Assembly: GCA_947495075.1 (NCBI GenBank) | Contig: CANLXH010000002.1 | Coordinates: forward strand, 930,001 to 994,000 | Direction: 5' to 3' | DNA length: 64,000 nt | Origin: an uncultured Croceitalea sp. | Lineage (GTDB): Bacteria > Bacteroidota > Bacteroidia > Flavobacteriales > Flavobacteriaceae | Position numbers and translations under genes: made by a program | Notes under the pieces: model-generated | Databases searched by the model: none | What the model was told of the DNA's origin: nothing | The model's input: only the letters and a program-made list of their open reading frames with translations | Shown here: positions 24,737 through 32,746 of the stretch, piece by piece | Layout of the letters: every line of letters starts with the position of its first letter | Position numbering within the stretch: the first letter of the stretch is position 1

Positions 24737-25881
24737 ACATGGGTTTTGAGGGAAATTTGCATGATTGTTCCTTCTTTACTAGACGAAAATACTTTAATTT
24801 TTCCTTTATGATACTCTTCAATTATTCTTTTAACAAGTGAGAGCCCTAGTCCCCACCCTCTTTTTTTTGAGGTAACTCCAGGATTAAAAATGTTTTGGTA
24901 TTCACTTTTTGCTATTCCATGACCAGTATCTGAAATCATGATACGTACAGAATTACCATGCTTCTCTATTTGTATGGCAATATTACCCTTGCCTTTCATT
25001 GCATCAATTCCATTTTTCACCAAGTTCTCTATACTCCAATTATAAAGCGGTGGATTTAATAAAACAGGTAATTCATCAATTTCCGAACTAAAAGAGAAGT
25101 GTATGAGTTTAGAACTTCTGCGCTTTAAATATTGATACGCTTTCTCTGTTTCTGCAACAATATCATGCACATTTAATTCTGGTATAGAACCCACTTTTGA
25201 AAAACGTTCCGTAATGGTTTGTAAACGAGAAATATCTTTTTCTATTTCTTTTGTAATATCAGGACTAATGTTCTCAGATTTTAGTATTTCATTCCAACCT
25301 AAAAGAGAGGTAAGTGGCGTTCCAATCTGGTGAGCAGTTTCTTTTGCCATACCAGCCCATACTTTATTTTGTTCTGATGCTTTATTGGTTTTAAAGAAAA
25401 AGAAAATTACAGCTGCAAAAAGAAAAATAATAAGCAACAGCGCTATTGGATAATATTTAAGCTTGTTTAAAACATCAGAATTACCATAGTAAAGAGATGC
25501 CAGTTCTTCTCCTTTGTAAGACATGGTAATAGGGTCATTCTCATTTCTAAATTGTCTAATTTTTTTTTGAAGTTTTAAAGAATCAGCCTCAAATTCTTCA
25601 GGCATATTATGGATTTTTATACTACCATTTTTATTTATTAAAATCATGGGAGTAGAAGTATTATTCTGTAAAATCTGCACTGGTAAGTTCCCTAATTCTT
25701 GATCTACCGAAGAATTTAATAGTTCTGATTGTGCAGCAGCCCAATTTTCAATTTTCAGGCGTTCTTCTTGCTTAAATCTTTCAAAGAAAATATTAGTATT
25801 CCAGAGAATAAGACTTACAATAACAAATGCTGAAATCAATAAAATGATATTCGAAGTCCGTCTTTTTGGATTGAATTCCAT
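24733..25881 (-). CDS. Membrane sensor histidine kinase
   Basis: A 382-aa kinase. Helices at about 11-32 and 145-165 enclose a roughly 110-residue extracytoplasmic domain with no recognised fold. The phospho-acceptor motif is AKETAHQIGTPLTSLLGW (His near 184), and the ATPase domain has LVKNGIDAM, ISDTGHGI and KRGWGLGLSLVKRI. There is no HAMP domain, and no response regulator gene is adjacent. Its only operon partner is the zinc-ribbon protein. Confidence 0.92.
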   Translation of the reverse strand: MEFNPKRRTSNIILLISAFVIVSLILWNTNIFFERFKQEERLKIENWAAAQSELLNSSVDQELGNLPVQILQNNTSTPMILINKNGSIKIHNMPEEFEADSLKLQKKIRQFRNENDPITMSYKGEELASLYYGNSDVLNKLKYYPIALLLIIFLFAAVIFFFFKTNKASEQNKVWAGMAKETAHQIGTPLTSLLGWNEILKSENISPDITKEIEKDISRLQTITERFSKVGSIPELNVHDIVAETEKAYQYLKRRSSKLIHFSFSSEIDELPVLLNPPLYNWSIENLVKNGIDAMKGKGNIAIQIEKHGNSVRIMISDTGHGIAKSEYQNIFNPGVTSKKRGWGLGLSLVKRIIEEYHKGKIKVFSSSKEGTIMQISLKTHV

Positions 25882-25975
25882 TAGTGGTTTTAATTGTATT
25901 TAAATATAACGCAAAAAGCATAAAATTGTTGAAAAGGCGTTTATAAACAAGTTTCAAAAAGTGAAGGTTTTCATG

Positions 25976-25983
25976 TATTTTTG
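25976..25983 (+). promoter_or_regulatory. -7 element before the DUF3127 gene
   Basis: TATTTTTG, TAnnTTTG match, 26 bp before the ATG at 26009. Confidence 0.5.
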
Positions 25984-26008
25984 ACACATTATATATAAAG
26001 AGAAGCAC

Positions 26009-26386
26009 ATGGAAGTTCAGGGAAGAATTAAAATGATAGGTGAGACTAAAACTTTTGGAAACAACGGTTTTAGAAAAAGAGAATTGGTTGTCACTACCGA
26101 GGAGCAATATCCACAACATATTTTAGTAGAGTTTGTTCAAGATAAATGCGATTTGTTGAACAACTATGGTGAGGGACAAATGGTTAAAGTTAGTATTAAC
26201 CTTAGAGGTAGAGAATGGGTAAATCCCCAGGGCGAAACTAAATATTTTAACTCTGTTCAAGGATGGCGCATTGAGAACCTTCAGCAAGAAAATAGTACAG
26301 AAAACATGCCGCCAGTACCTCCAATGGAGGCTTTTGAACCAGCCGATAACATTAAAGAAGAGGACCACGACGATCTTCCATTCTAA
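26009..26386 (+). CDS. DUF3127 OB-fold-like protein with SSB-like tail
   Basis: A 125-aa protein of the DUF3127 family, a Bacteroidota group thought to have an OB fold: EVQGRIKMIGETKTFGNNGF, then RKRELVVTTEE, then GREWVNPQGETKYFNSVQGW. A Pro- and acid-rich tail ends in EEDHDDLPF, very like the C-terminal tip of single-stranded DNA-binding protein (DDDIPF) that docks DNA-repair enzymes. Probably binds nucleic acid; inferred. Confidence 0.8.
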   Translation: MEVQGRIKMIGETKTFGNNGFRKRELVVTTEEQYPQHILVEFVQDKCDLLNNYGEGQMVKVSINLRGREWVNPQGETKYFNSVQGWRIENLQQENSTENMPPVPPMEAFEPADNIKEEDHDDLPF

Positions 26387-26389
26387 CTA

Positions 26390-27766
26390 GTGGGCTTTGC
26401 TAAGCTTGTAGAAAATATATTTAGGAGGTATTTGCCTTCACCATTTACGATTGCTGTAATGCTGACATTATTAACTATAATGTTGGCATTTATTTTTACA
26501 AATAATAGTTCAGGGGATAACCATCTGTTTACCATTCTCTCATATTGGGAAAGTGGCATATGGAACAATAATCTTTTGGTATTTGCCTATCAAATGATGT
26601 TGATTTTGGTTCTAGGACATGTATTGGTATTGAGTAAACCCATGGAACGTTTAATTCTTAGTATTACCAAACATGTAAAAAATACATCTAATGGTGCAGT
26701 TTTAGTTGCTACTTCAACAATGCTTGTCTCGTTTTTTAATTGGGGTCTAGGACTAATTTTTGGAGCTATTCTAGCTAGAAAAGTTGGAGAGTATGCCCAA
26801 GCTAAGGGAATCTCTATAAACTACCCATTAATAGGTGCTTCTGGTTATGTTGGGTTAATGGTTTGGCACGGGGGAATTAGTGGCTCGGCCCCGATTAAGG
26901 TTTCAGAAAACGGTCATTTAAAAGGATTGTTAGAAAACACGGTATCAGAAGGTGTTCTAATGCAATTACCAAAATCAGTCTCAACTGCATTAACGGTTTT
27001 TAGCACATCAAATTTAAGTATCTTTTTTACTGTTTTACTGGCTATTTCAACACTGGTCTATTTTTTGGGGAAACGAGTACCTTCAAGCAAAATTGAGTTA
27101 AATCAGTACAAATTTCAATCATCTCAAAAAGAGAATCTTATTGGTGCAGAAAAATTGGATTACTCTCGGAGTTTTTCCATACTATTCGGACTACTAATTC
27201 TGGCAGTTTTTTTAATTCAGTATTTACCTTCTCTACGCAGTTTGAACATTACCCCAAACATGCTTAACTTTTTTATGCTAGGTCTAGCAATTGTCCTTCA
27301 TGGGGGTTTTAAAAGTTTTTTACAAGCAATAGAGGAAGCAATAGGTGATGTTGCTGGCATCCTCATACAATTCCCGTTATACTTTGGTATCATGGGTATT
27401 ATGGGTAGTAGTGGAATGATTAATCAAATATCAGATTTTTTTGTGTCTATCAGTAATGAAATTACCTTACCTATATTTACTTTTTTTAGTGCTGGTTTGG
27501 TAAATATTTTTGTGCCTAGCGGCGGTGGACAATGGGCTGTGCAAGGACCACTTGCCTTACAATCTGCATTGGCACTAAATGTACCATTACCTAAAGCAAT
27601 TATGGCATTGGCATATGGTGATCAAATAACCAATATGCTTCAGCCTTTTTGGGCACTCCCTTTGTTGGGCATTACAAAGCTAAAAGCAAAAGAAATTCTT
27701 CCCTATACATTGTTATTTATGTTGGTTGGAAGTGTTATTTACATTGCAGGCTTGCTTATTTTCTAA
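26390..27766 (+). CDS. Short-chain fatty acid transporter AtoE-like
   Basis: A 458-aa integral membrane protein with about 11-12 helices. MGFAKLVENIFRRYLPSPF at the start, FFNWGLGLIFGAILARKVG, VWHGGISGSAPIKVSE and NIFVPSGGGQWAVQGP are hallmarks of the AtoE / short-chain fatty acid uptake family. The start is GTG at 26390, 3 bp after the DUF3127 stop. No acetoacetate genes are nearby. Confidence 0.92.
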   Translation: MGFAKLVENIFRRYLPSPFTIAVMLTLLTIMLAFIFTNNSSGDNHLFTILSYWESGIWNNNLLVFAYQMMLILVLGHVLVLSKPMERLILSITKHVKNTSNGAVLVATSTMLVSFFNWGLGLIFGAILARKVGEYAQAKGISINYPLIGASGYVGLMVWHGGISGSAPIKVSENGHLKGLLENTVSEGVLMQLPKSVSTALTVFSTSNLSIFFTVLLAISTLVYFLGKRVPSSKIELNQYKFQSSQKENLIGAEKLDYSRSFSILFGLLILAVFLIQYLPSLRSLNITPNMLNFFMLGLAIVLHGGFKSFLQAIEEAIGDVAGILIQFPLYFGIMGIMGSSGMINQISDFFVSISNEITLPIFTFFSAGLVNIFVPSGGGQWAVQGPLALQSALALNVPLPKAIMALAYGDQITNMLQPFWALPLLGITKLKAKEILPYTLLFMLVGSVIYIAGLLIF

Positions 27767-27801
27767 CAGCTATTCTATAACTTTATTAAAAAATTGTTCC
27801 T

Positions 27802-28470
27802 TTGGATAACTTAGGCAAAAATCGCCCCTTATTCTTTTTAAATGACCGACTGGAGTTTCCAGATGTTGAAACTGCAAATGAAGATGGTTTGCTAGCAGTT
27901 GGAGGTGATTTATCACCTGAAAGATTACTGTTAGCATACCAAAGTGGAATTTTTCCATGGTTTAATGAAGATGCGCTTATTCTTTGGTGGAGTCCAGACC
28001 CAAGAATGGTTTTATTCCCTAGTAAGTTGAAAATTTCTAAGAGTATGCAGAAAGTTTTAAACCGTAACGAGTTTAGATTTACTAAGAATACTTGTTTTAA
28101 AACTGTTATTGAACAATGCGCTAGCTTGGTTAGAAAAGGACAGGACGGTACTTGGGTTACTCCAAATATGATTGATGCTTATTGTAAACTTCACGAGAAA
28201 GGATTTGCAAAATCGTATGAAGTCTGGCAAGATGATAAATTGGTAGGGGGTTTATATGGTATTGATTTAGGACATATTTTCTGCGGGGAGAGCATGTTTA
28301 GTTTGGTTTCTAATGCTTCTAAATTTGCTTTCATAAAAATGGTACAAGAGTTCGAAGCGAAAGCATACAAGCTAATAGATTGCCAAATTTACACAGCCCA
28401 TTTGCAAAGCTTAGGAGCGGAAGAGATTTCCAGAGACAAGTTTGCTAAAGTGCTAAAGGGAGAGGTTTAA
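27802..28470 (+). CDS. aat: Leucyl/phenylalanyl-tRNA-protein transferase
   Basis: A 222-aa enzyme adding Leu or Phe to N-terminal Arg/Lys, creating N-degrons for ClpAP. Motifs: GLLAVGGDLSPERLLLAYQ, GIFPWFNE and WWSPDPRMVLFP. The start is TTG at 27802. Its 3' end overlaps the convergent DUF2490 gene by 18 bp. Confidence 0.96.
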   Translation: MDNLGKNRPLFFLNDRLEFPDVETANEDGLLAVGGDLSPERLLLAYQSGIFPWFNEDALILWWSPDPRMVLFPSKLKISKSMQKVLNRNEFRFTKNTCFKTVIEQCASLVRKGQDGTWVTPNMIDAYCKLHEKGFAKSYEVWQDDKLVGGLYGIDLGHIFCGESMFSLVSNASKFAFIKMVQEFEAKAYKLIDCQIYTAHLQSLGAEEISRDKFAKVLKGEV

Positions 28471-29148
28471 ACTTGTTAAAAAAAAGAGCACTTGCTCAAG
28501 GTTTTGGCTATAATCTTCAAAACGATACTCCGTACCAATTTGAAGTTTAGTTTTTTCAGTTAATTTCCATCCAAAATTTAGGGCAAATCGAACATCGTAT
28601 TGTGGCCGTTGTTCTTTAGCTACGCTTAACAAGCTTTCAAAATTACCAACAAAATAAGGTTCACCTACGTCTAATTTTTCGCCTTGTAAAGGAAAATCTA
28701 AACTAAACCTATACCTAAATCTATGAATGGTATTTTCTTTACTAATGCGCTGTTCACTTCGGATTCTGTGCCCATAACGAACTATTTTAGGTTTAAAATT
28801 TAAATTGTATTGCTGTGTAAGCCGTAGTTCATTTGTCCCACCATCAAAATTTTTCCTAAAACGATATAAAACTCCAAAGGCTAAACTTTGATTGTCTTTT
28901 ATATCTAGCTTGGAGAAATGTATAGCATCGATTTGTCTAACCTCTATGCTTACACTTTCATTATTATAAATGTAATTTCTATTTTGAAGTGAAAAATTAT
29001 GCGAGTACATTGATGTGACGTCGTAATTTACTGCCGCTGATGGCTGCCAATATGCTGTAAAATTTTCTTGCCCTACACAGGGTAGAAATAGTATAAGTAA
29101 CAATATAAGTGTTAACCTTTTTAGATTTTCAATACAAAATATGGTCAT
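28453..29148 (-). CDS. DUF2490 outer-membrane-like protein
   Basis: A 231-aa exported protein (signal peptide ending in LPCVGQ) with repeated amphipathic strands (LRLTQQYNLNF, RYGHRIRSEQRI, HRFRYRFSLDFPLQG) and a C-terminal strand of alternating hydrophobics. It matches the DUF2490 barrel-like family of Bacteroidota. Overlaps its upstream partner by 20 bp, so they are one operon. Function unknown. Confidence 0.75.
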   Translation of the reverse strand: MTIFCIENLKRLTLILLLILFLPCVGQENFTAYWQPSAAVNYDVTSMYSHNFSLQNRNYIYNNESVSIEVRQIDAIHFSKLDIKDNQSLAFGVLYRFRKNFDGGTNELRLTQQYNLNFKPKIVRYGHRIRSEQRISKENTIHRFRYRFSLDFPLQGEKLDVGEPYFVGNFESLLSVAKEQRPQYDVRFALNFGWKLTEKTKLQIGTEYRFEDYSQNLEQVLFFLTSLNLSL

Positions 29149-29710
29149 ACTTTGTCTTTATAGATTTTCTAGAAAGAATGTGTTTGCCATCTGCATTAAA
29201 TAAGATTTCATATTCAGAAAATCCGCTGTTACTTTTAGATGAAACAATTAGCTCGTAGTTAACTTTTTTTAAAATTAAATTTTGGAAAGCTACTTTTAGG
29301 GTTTCCTTGGCATTATTGTTTTTGTTGAGGTATTGTTGCTGAATTTTTTTGATTTTGTATTTCTTATGATTTAGTGATAAATAGGACGAAATGCTCTCTA
29401 AAGTACTTTCTGGGATATCAATCTTATGAATTATAAACTCAATATCTTCAAGAATACCATCTTCATTAAATTCAACACTATATTTTAATCTATCTTTTTT
29501 AAACTTAGCTTCATAGGAGGTTTTTTCTGTATCAAACTCTTTGTAATACTTTACTTTTTTAGTATTTACTAAATAAGGTTCAAGAGTTTTAATCGCATTT
29601 GAAGGAAATTCTTTTTTATCAATTCTAAGTTCTTGTTCTTGCTTGACCTGTGAAATAATAGATGAAAAGCTAGTTATTAAAAAAATTAAAAATAGAACTC
29701 TAAACTTCAT
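29129..29710 (-). CDS. Exported protein of unknown function
   Basis: A 193-aa protein, with signal peptide MKFRVLFLIFLITSFSSIIS. The mature part has two similar units: about residues 45-90 (LVNTKKVKYYKEFDTEKTSY, then KYSVEFNEDGILEDIEF) and 125-180 (ending YEILFNADGKHI). Each looks like a helix plus antiparallel strands, as in PepSY-like proteins. Start at ATG 29710 rather than 29734, because it begins the signal peptide. It lies between tag and the DUF2490 gene, overlapping both. Confidence 0.7.
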   Translation of the reverse strand: MKFRVLFLIFLITSFSSIISQVKQEQELRIDKKEFPSNAIKTLEPYLVNTKKVKYYKEFDTEKTSYEAKFKKDRLKYSVEFNEDGILEDIEFIIHKIDIPESTLESISSYLSLNHKKYKIKKIQQQYLNKNNNAKETLKVAFQNLILKKVNYELIVSSKSNSGFSEYEILFNADGKHILSRKSIKTKYDHILY

Positions 29711-30263
29711 TATATCTAAAGCAGTTAATTTCATGGTCGTTTACCATTCCAATAGATTGCATAGTTGCATAAATTACGGTGCTTCCTACAAATTTAAAAC
29801 CTCTTTTTTTTAGGTCCTTGCTAATCTTATCCGATAGTGGCGTATTAACTGGGGCATCTTTGTAATTTTTGAAGGTATTTTTTATTGGTTTCCCATCTAC
29901 AAACCCCCAGATGTAGTTGCTAAAACTTCCAAACTCTTTTTGAATTTCCATAAAAGCTTGGGCATTGGATATCGTGGCATTTATTTTGAGCTTATTTCTT
30001 ATAATCCCAGCATCTAGTAACAAGGAATCAATTTTTGGCTGCTCATAGGTTGCTATTTTTTTATAATCAAAGTTGTCAAAAGCGTTTCTAAAATTTTCAC
30101 GTTTTCGTAAGATTGTAATCCAACTTAAGCCAGCTTGGAAGGTTTCTAAAACTAAGAATTCAAATAAAGTATCATCATCTTTAACTGGGTCTCCCCATTC
30201 TTTGTCATGATAAGCCTCATAAAGCTCGTCTCCCACACACCAACCGCATCTATGTTTTTGCAT
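29700..30263 (-). CDS. tag: DNA-3-methyladenine glycosylase I
   Basis: A 187-aa base-excision repair enzyme. HRCGWCVGDELYEAYHDKEWG begins the protein; the zinc ligands of the family are a Cys and His here and an H-x3-C at the end (NDHEINC). FQAGLSWITILRKRENFRNA is strongly conserved. Removes 3-methyladenine from alkylated DNA. First gene of a three-gene overlapping operon. Confidence 0.96.
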   Translation of the reverse strand: MQKHRCGWCVGDELYEAYHDKEWGDPVKDDDTLFEFLVLETFQAGLSWITILRKRENFRNAFDNFDYKKIATYEQPKIDSLLLDAGIIRNKLKINATISNAQAFMEIQKEFGSFSNYIWGFVDGKPIKNTFKNYKDAPVNTPLSDKISKDLKKRGFKFVGSTVIYATMQSIGMVNDHEINCFRYNEV

Positions 30264-30338
30264 TTTTAAGAAATTTTGATAAAAATAAGGTTTATTAAAA
30301 CCTAAAGAAATTATTAAATAAAAGTTAAACTGTTATAT

Positions 30339-30359
30339 TATGATAGTAATACTATTATA
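30339..30359. promoter_or_regulatory. Palindromic operator candidate for the TetR regulator
   Basis: ATAGTA-A-TACTAT is a perfect 13-nt palindrome (30343-30355). Outer bases extend the symmetry to 21 nt with one mismatched pair. It directly abuts the -7 element, so a bound repressor would block polymerase. Confidence 0.6.
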
Positions 30360-30363
30360 TTTG
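30356..30363 (+). promoter_or_regulatory. -7 element of the tetR-ABC operon promoter
   Basis: TATATTTG, full TAnnTTTG match, 21 bp before the TetR ATG, overlapping the palindrome. Confidence 0.7.
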
Positions 30364-30384
30364 CATGAATAAATATTATGTCAT

Positions 30385-31071
30385 ATGGAAAGACTACTGA
30401 AAAACATTAAAATTGCCATTAACGATAAGATTTATGTAAAGGACCCAGAATCTTCTGATTTGGGTAAAAGGATTATTGAGCATAGTATTTTAATGATAGA
30501 TGAAATGGGGTTTGAAAGTTTCACCTTTAAAAAACTAGGTGCCAAAATAGATTCCAATGAAAGTTCCATATATCGTTATTTTGAGAACAAACACAAATTA
30601 CTGGTGTATTTAACCTCTTGGTATTGGGGTTGGTTAGAATATCAATTGGTATTTGCTACAAACAGCATTACAGATGTAAATGAAAAGCTAAAAAAAGCTA
30701 TTGCTATTGTTAGCAAAACTATTGTAGAAGACAACGCTTTTACACATGTGAATGAGGTGCTCTTAAACAATATAGTAATCAACGAATCTTCAAAATCATA
30801 TTTAACTAAAGAAGTAGATCAAGAGAATAAAGAAGGGTATTTCATTATCTACAAGAGAATGGTAAATCGTTTGGAAGATATGATAAAAGATGTCTCTCCT
30901 AGCTATGAGTATCCTTCAAGTTTAGCGAGCACAATTTTGGAGAGTACTTTATACCAACATTTTTTAAAGGATCATTTCCCCACATTAACTAATTGTGACA
31001 CTACAAAAACCCCAAGTAGTTTTATCTCAGATTTAGTTTTTAAGACACTTAACCAATCCAATCATGGCTAA
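30385..31071 (+). CDS. TetR-family transcriptional regulator
   Basis: A 228-aa protein. The N-terminal helix-turn-helix region (about 25-75) reads ILMIDEMGFESFTFKKLGAK then SSIYRYFENKHKLLVYL, the TetR pattern. The C-terminal ligand domain is not matched to a known class. Heads an operon with the export genes, overlapping the ABC gene by 8 bp, so it most likely represses its own operon via the palindrome upstream. Confidence 0.92.
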   Translation: MERLLKNIKIAINDKIYVKDPESSDLGKRIIEHSILMIDEMGFESFTFKKLGAKIDSNESSIYRYFENKHKLLVYLTSWYWGWLEYQLVFATNSITDVNEKLKKAIAIVSKTIVEDNAFTHVNEVLLNNIVINESSKSYLTKEVDQENKEGYFIIYKRMVNRLEDMIKDVSPSYEYPSSLASTILESTLYQHFLKDHFPTLTNCDTTKTPSSFISDLVFKTLNQSNHG

Positions 31072-32746
31072 AACAATTTTGACCTCTTGGCAGCGTCTAA
31101 TAGGTCTTCTCTCACTGGATAAAAAAGACGTTTTCCAGGTATTTTACTATGCAATTTTTGCAGGTTTGGTAAACTTATCACTTCCTTTAGGAATACAGGC
31201 TATTATTAATCTAATACAGGGCGCGCAGGTAAGCACATCATGGATTGTATTAGTAGTTTTAGTGACTTTGGGAGTGGCTTTTGTTGGTGGATTACAATTA
31301 ATGCAGATTCGCATTATAGAGAATGTACAGCAAAAAATATTTACTAGATCTTCGTTCGAATTTGCATACCGCTTTCCAAAAATTAAGATGAGCGAGCTTA
31401 GAAACTACTATCCCCCTGAGTTGGCAAACCGTTTTTTTGACACATTAACCGTGCAAAAGGGATTGTCTAAGATTTTAATAGATTTTCCAGCGGCATTGCT
31501 GCAAATTATTTTTGGCTTGTTGTTATTATCTTTTTACCACCCATTTTTTATTATTTATGGCATCTTGTTACTTCTTTTAATATATATAGTATTCAAGTTT
31601 ACTGCTCAAAAAGGATTACAAACCAGTTTGGATGAATCACAGAATAAGTACAAAGTTGCGCATTGGTTACAGGAGATAGCGCGCTCAATTATAAGTTTTA
31701 AACTATCAGGAAAGACATCGCATGCCATAAATAAAAACGATGCATTAGTAGCTGACTATTTAGATGCAAGGGAAAGTCACTTTCGAATTTTGGTGATTCA
31801 ATTTATCCAAATGATTGGATTTAAAGTATTGGTAACTGGTGGATTGCTCTTAATTGGAGGCCTTTTGGTATTGAACCAAGAGATGAACATAGGTCAGTTT
31901 GTAGCGGCAGAAATCATCATTCTTTTGGTAATAAGCTCAGTAGAAAAATTAATTTTGGGGCTGGAAACTTTTTATGATTTATTGACTTCACTTGAAAAGT
32001 TAGGCCAGGTAGTGGATAAAGAATTAGAACCACTAAATGGGGAGATGCCTTTTAAACAGAATGAAGGATTCACATTAGAATTACAAGAAGTTTCATATCA
32101 AGTCCCGGATAGAGATAAAAAGATTATCGACAACGTCTCATTAACGATAACGCCAACTTGCGCTATTTTATTAAAAGGTTCTAGTGGTTCTGGTAAGTCT
32201 TCTCTTTTAAGGCTAATTGCTGGAATTTTAGCACCAGACGAGGGTAAAATCTTTGTGAATAATGTTTCACTAGAAGGAGTAAATCTAAATTACTATCGTT
32301 CGCATTTAGGACAATCACTGACGGAAGAGTCACCGTTTGAAGGTTCTATCTTAAATAATATCACTTTTGGCGACAAAACTATTCCTCAAGAAGATGTCTA
32401 CTGGGCCTTAGATAAGACCTATTTAACGGAGTTTGTAAAAGAGCAGCCCCAAGGATTAAATACAATTTTATACCCTGAAGGTAAACAGATTCCTAATGTG
32501 ATAGCAAAAAAGATTGTTTTAGCCAGAAGTATAATCCGTAGGCCTAAACTTTTAATACTTAAAGATCCATTGGACCAGTTTGATGAGAAGGAATCGGAAG
32601 CAATAATGAGTTTTTTGAGTGATTCTTCTAATGGATGGGCTTTGGTTGTTGTTAGTGAGAATTCTAAATGGGCCAAGCGTTGTGGCAGAATTATTACCAT
32701 GGAGAAAGGAAAGTTGTTAAACGAAAAAAGTAATAAAAATGCTTAA
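31064..32746 (+). CDS. ABC-type export protein (membrane domain + degraded ATPase)
   Basis: A 560-aa half transporter with six helices (about 25-300) and a C-terminal nucleotide-binding domain, without the C39 peptidase of bacteriocin exporters. Walker A is intact (GSSGSGKSS, about 370-378). The signature LSGGQ is not recognisable (IPNVIAKK instead). Walker B reads LLILKDP where LLILDEP is usual, and the H-loop histidine is replaced in VVSENSKW. It may have lost or altered ATPase activity, unless this subfamily works differently. Together with HlyD- and TolC-type partners it forms a tripartite export system; the substrate is unknown. Confidence 0.88.
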   Translation: MAKTILTSWQRLIGLLSLDKKDVFQVFYYAIFAGLVNLSLPLGIQAIINLIQGAQVSTSWIVLVVLVTLGVAFVGGLQLMQIRIIENVQQKIFTRSSFEFAYRFPKIKMSELRNYYPPELANRFFDTLTVQKGLSKILIDFPAALLQIIFGLLLLSFYHPFFIIYGILLLLLIYIVFKFTAQKGLQTSLDESQNKYKVAHWLQEIARSIISFKLSGKTSHAINKNDALVADYLDARESHFRILVIQFIQMIGFKVLVTGGLLLIGGLLVLNQEMNIGQFVAAEIIILLVISSVEKLILGLETFYDLLTSLEKLGQVVDKELEPLNGEMPFKQNEGFTLELQEVSYQVPDRDKKIIDNVSLTITPTCAILLKGSSGSGKSSLLRLIAGILAPDEGKIFVNNVSLEGVNLNYYRSHLGQSLTEESPFEGSILNNITFGDKTIPQEDVYWALDKTYLTEFVKEQPQGLNTILYPEGKQIPNVIAKKIVLARSIIRRPKLLILKDPLDQFDEKESEAIMSFLSDSSNGWALVVVSENSKWAKRCGRIITMEKGKLLNEKSNKNA

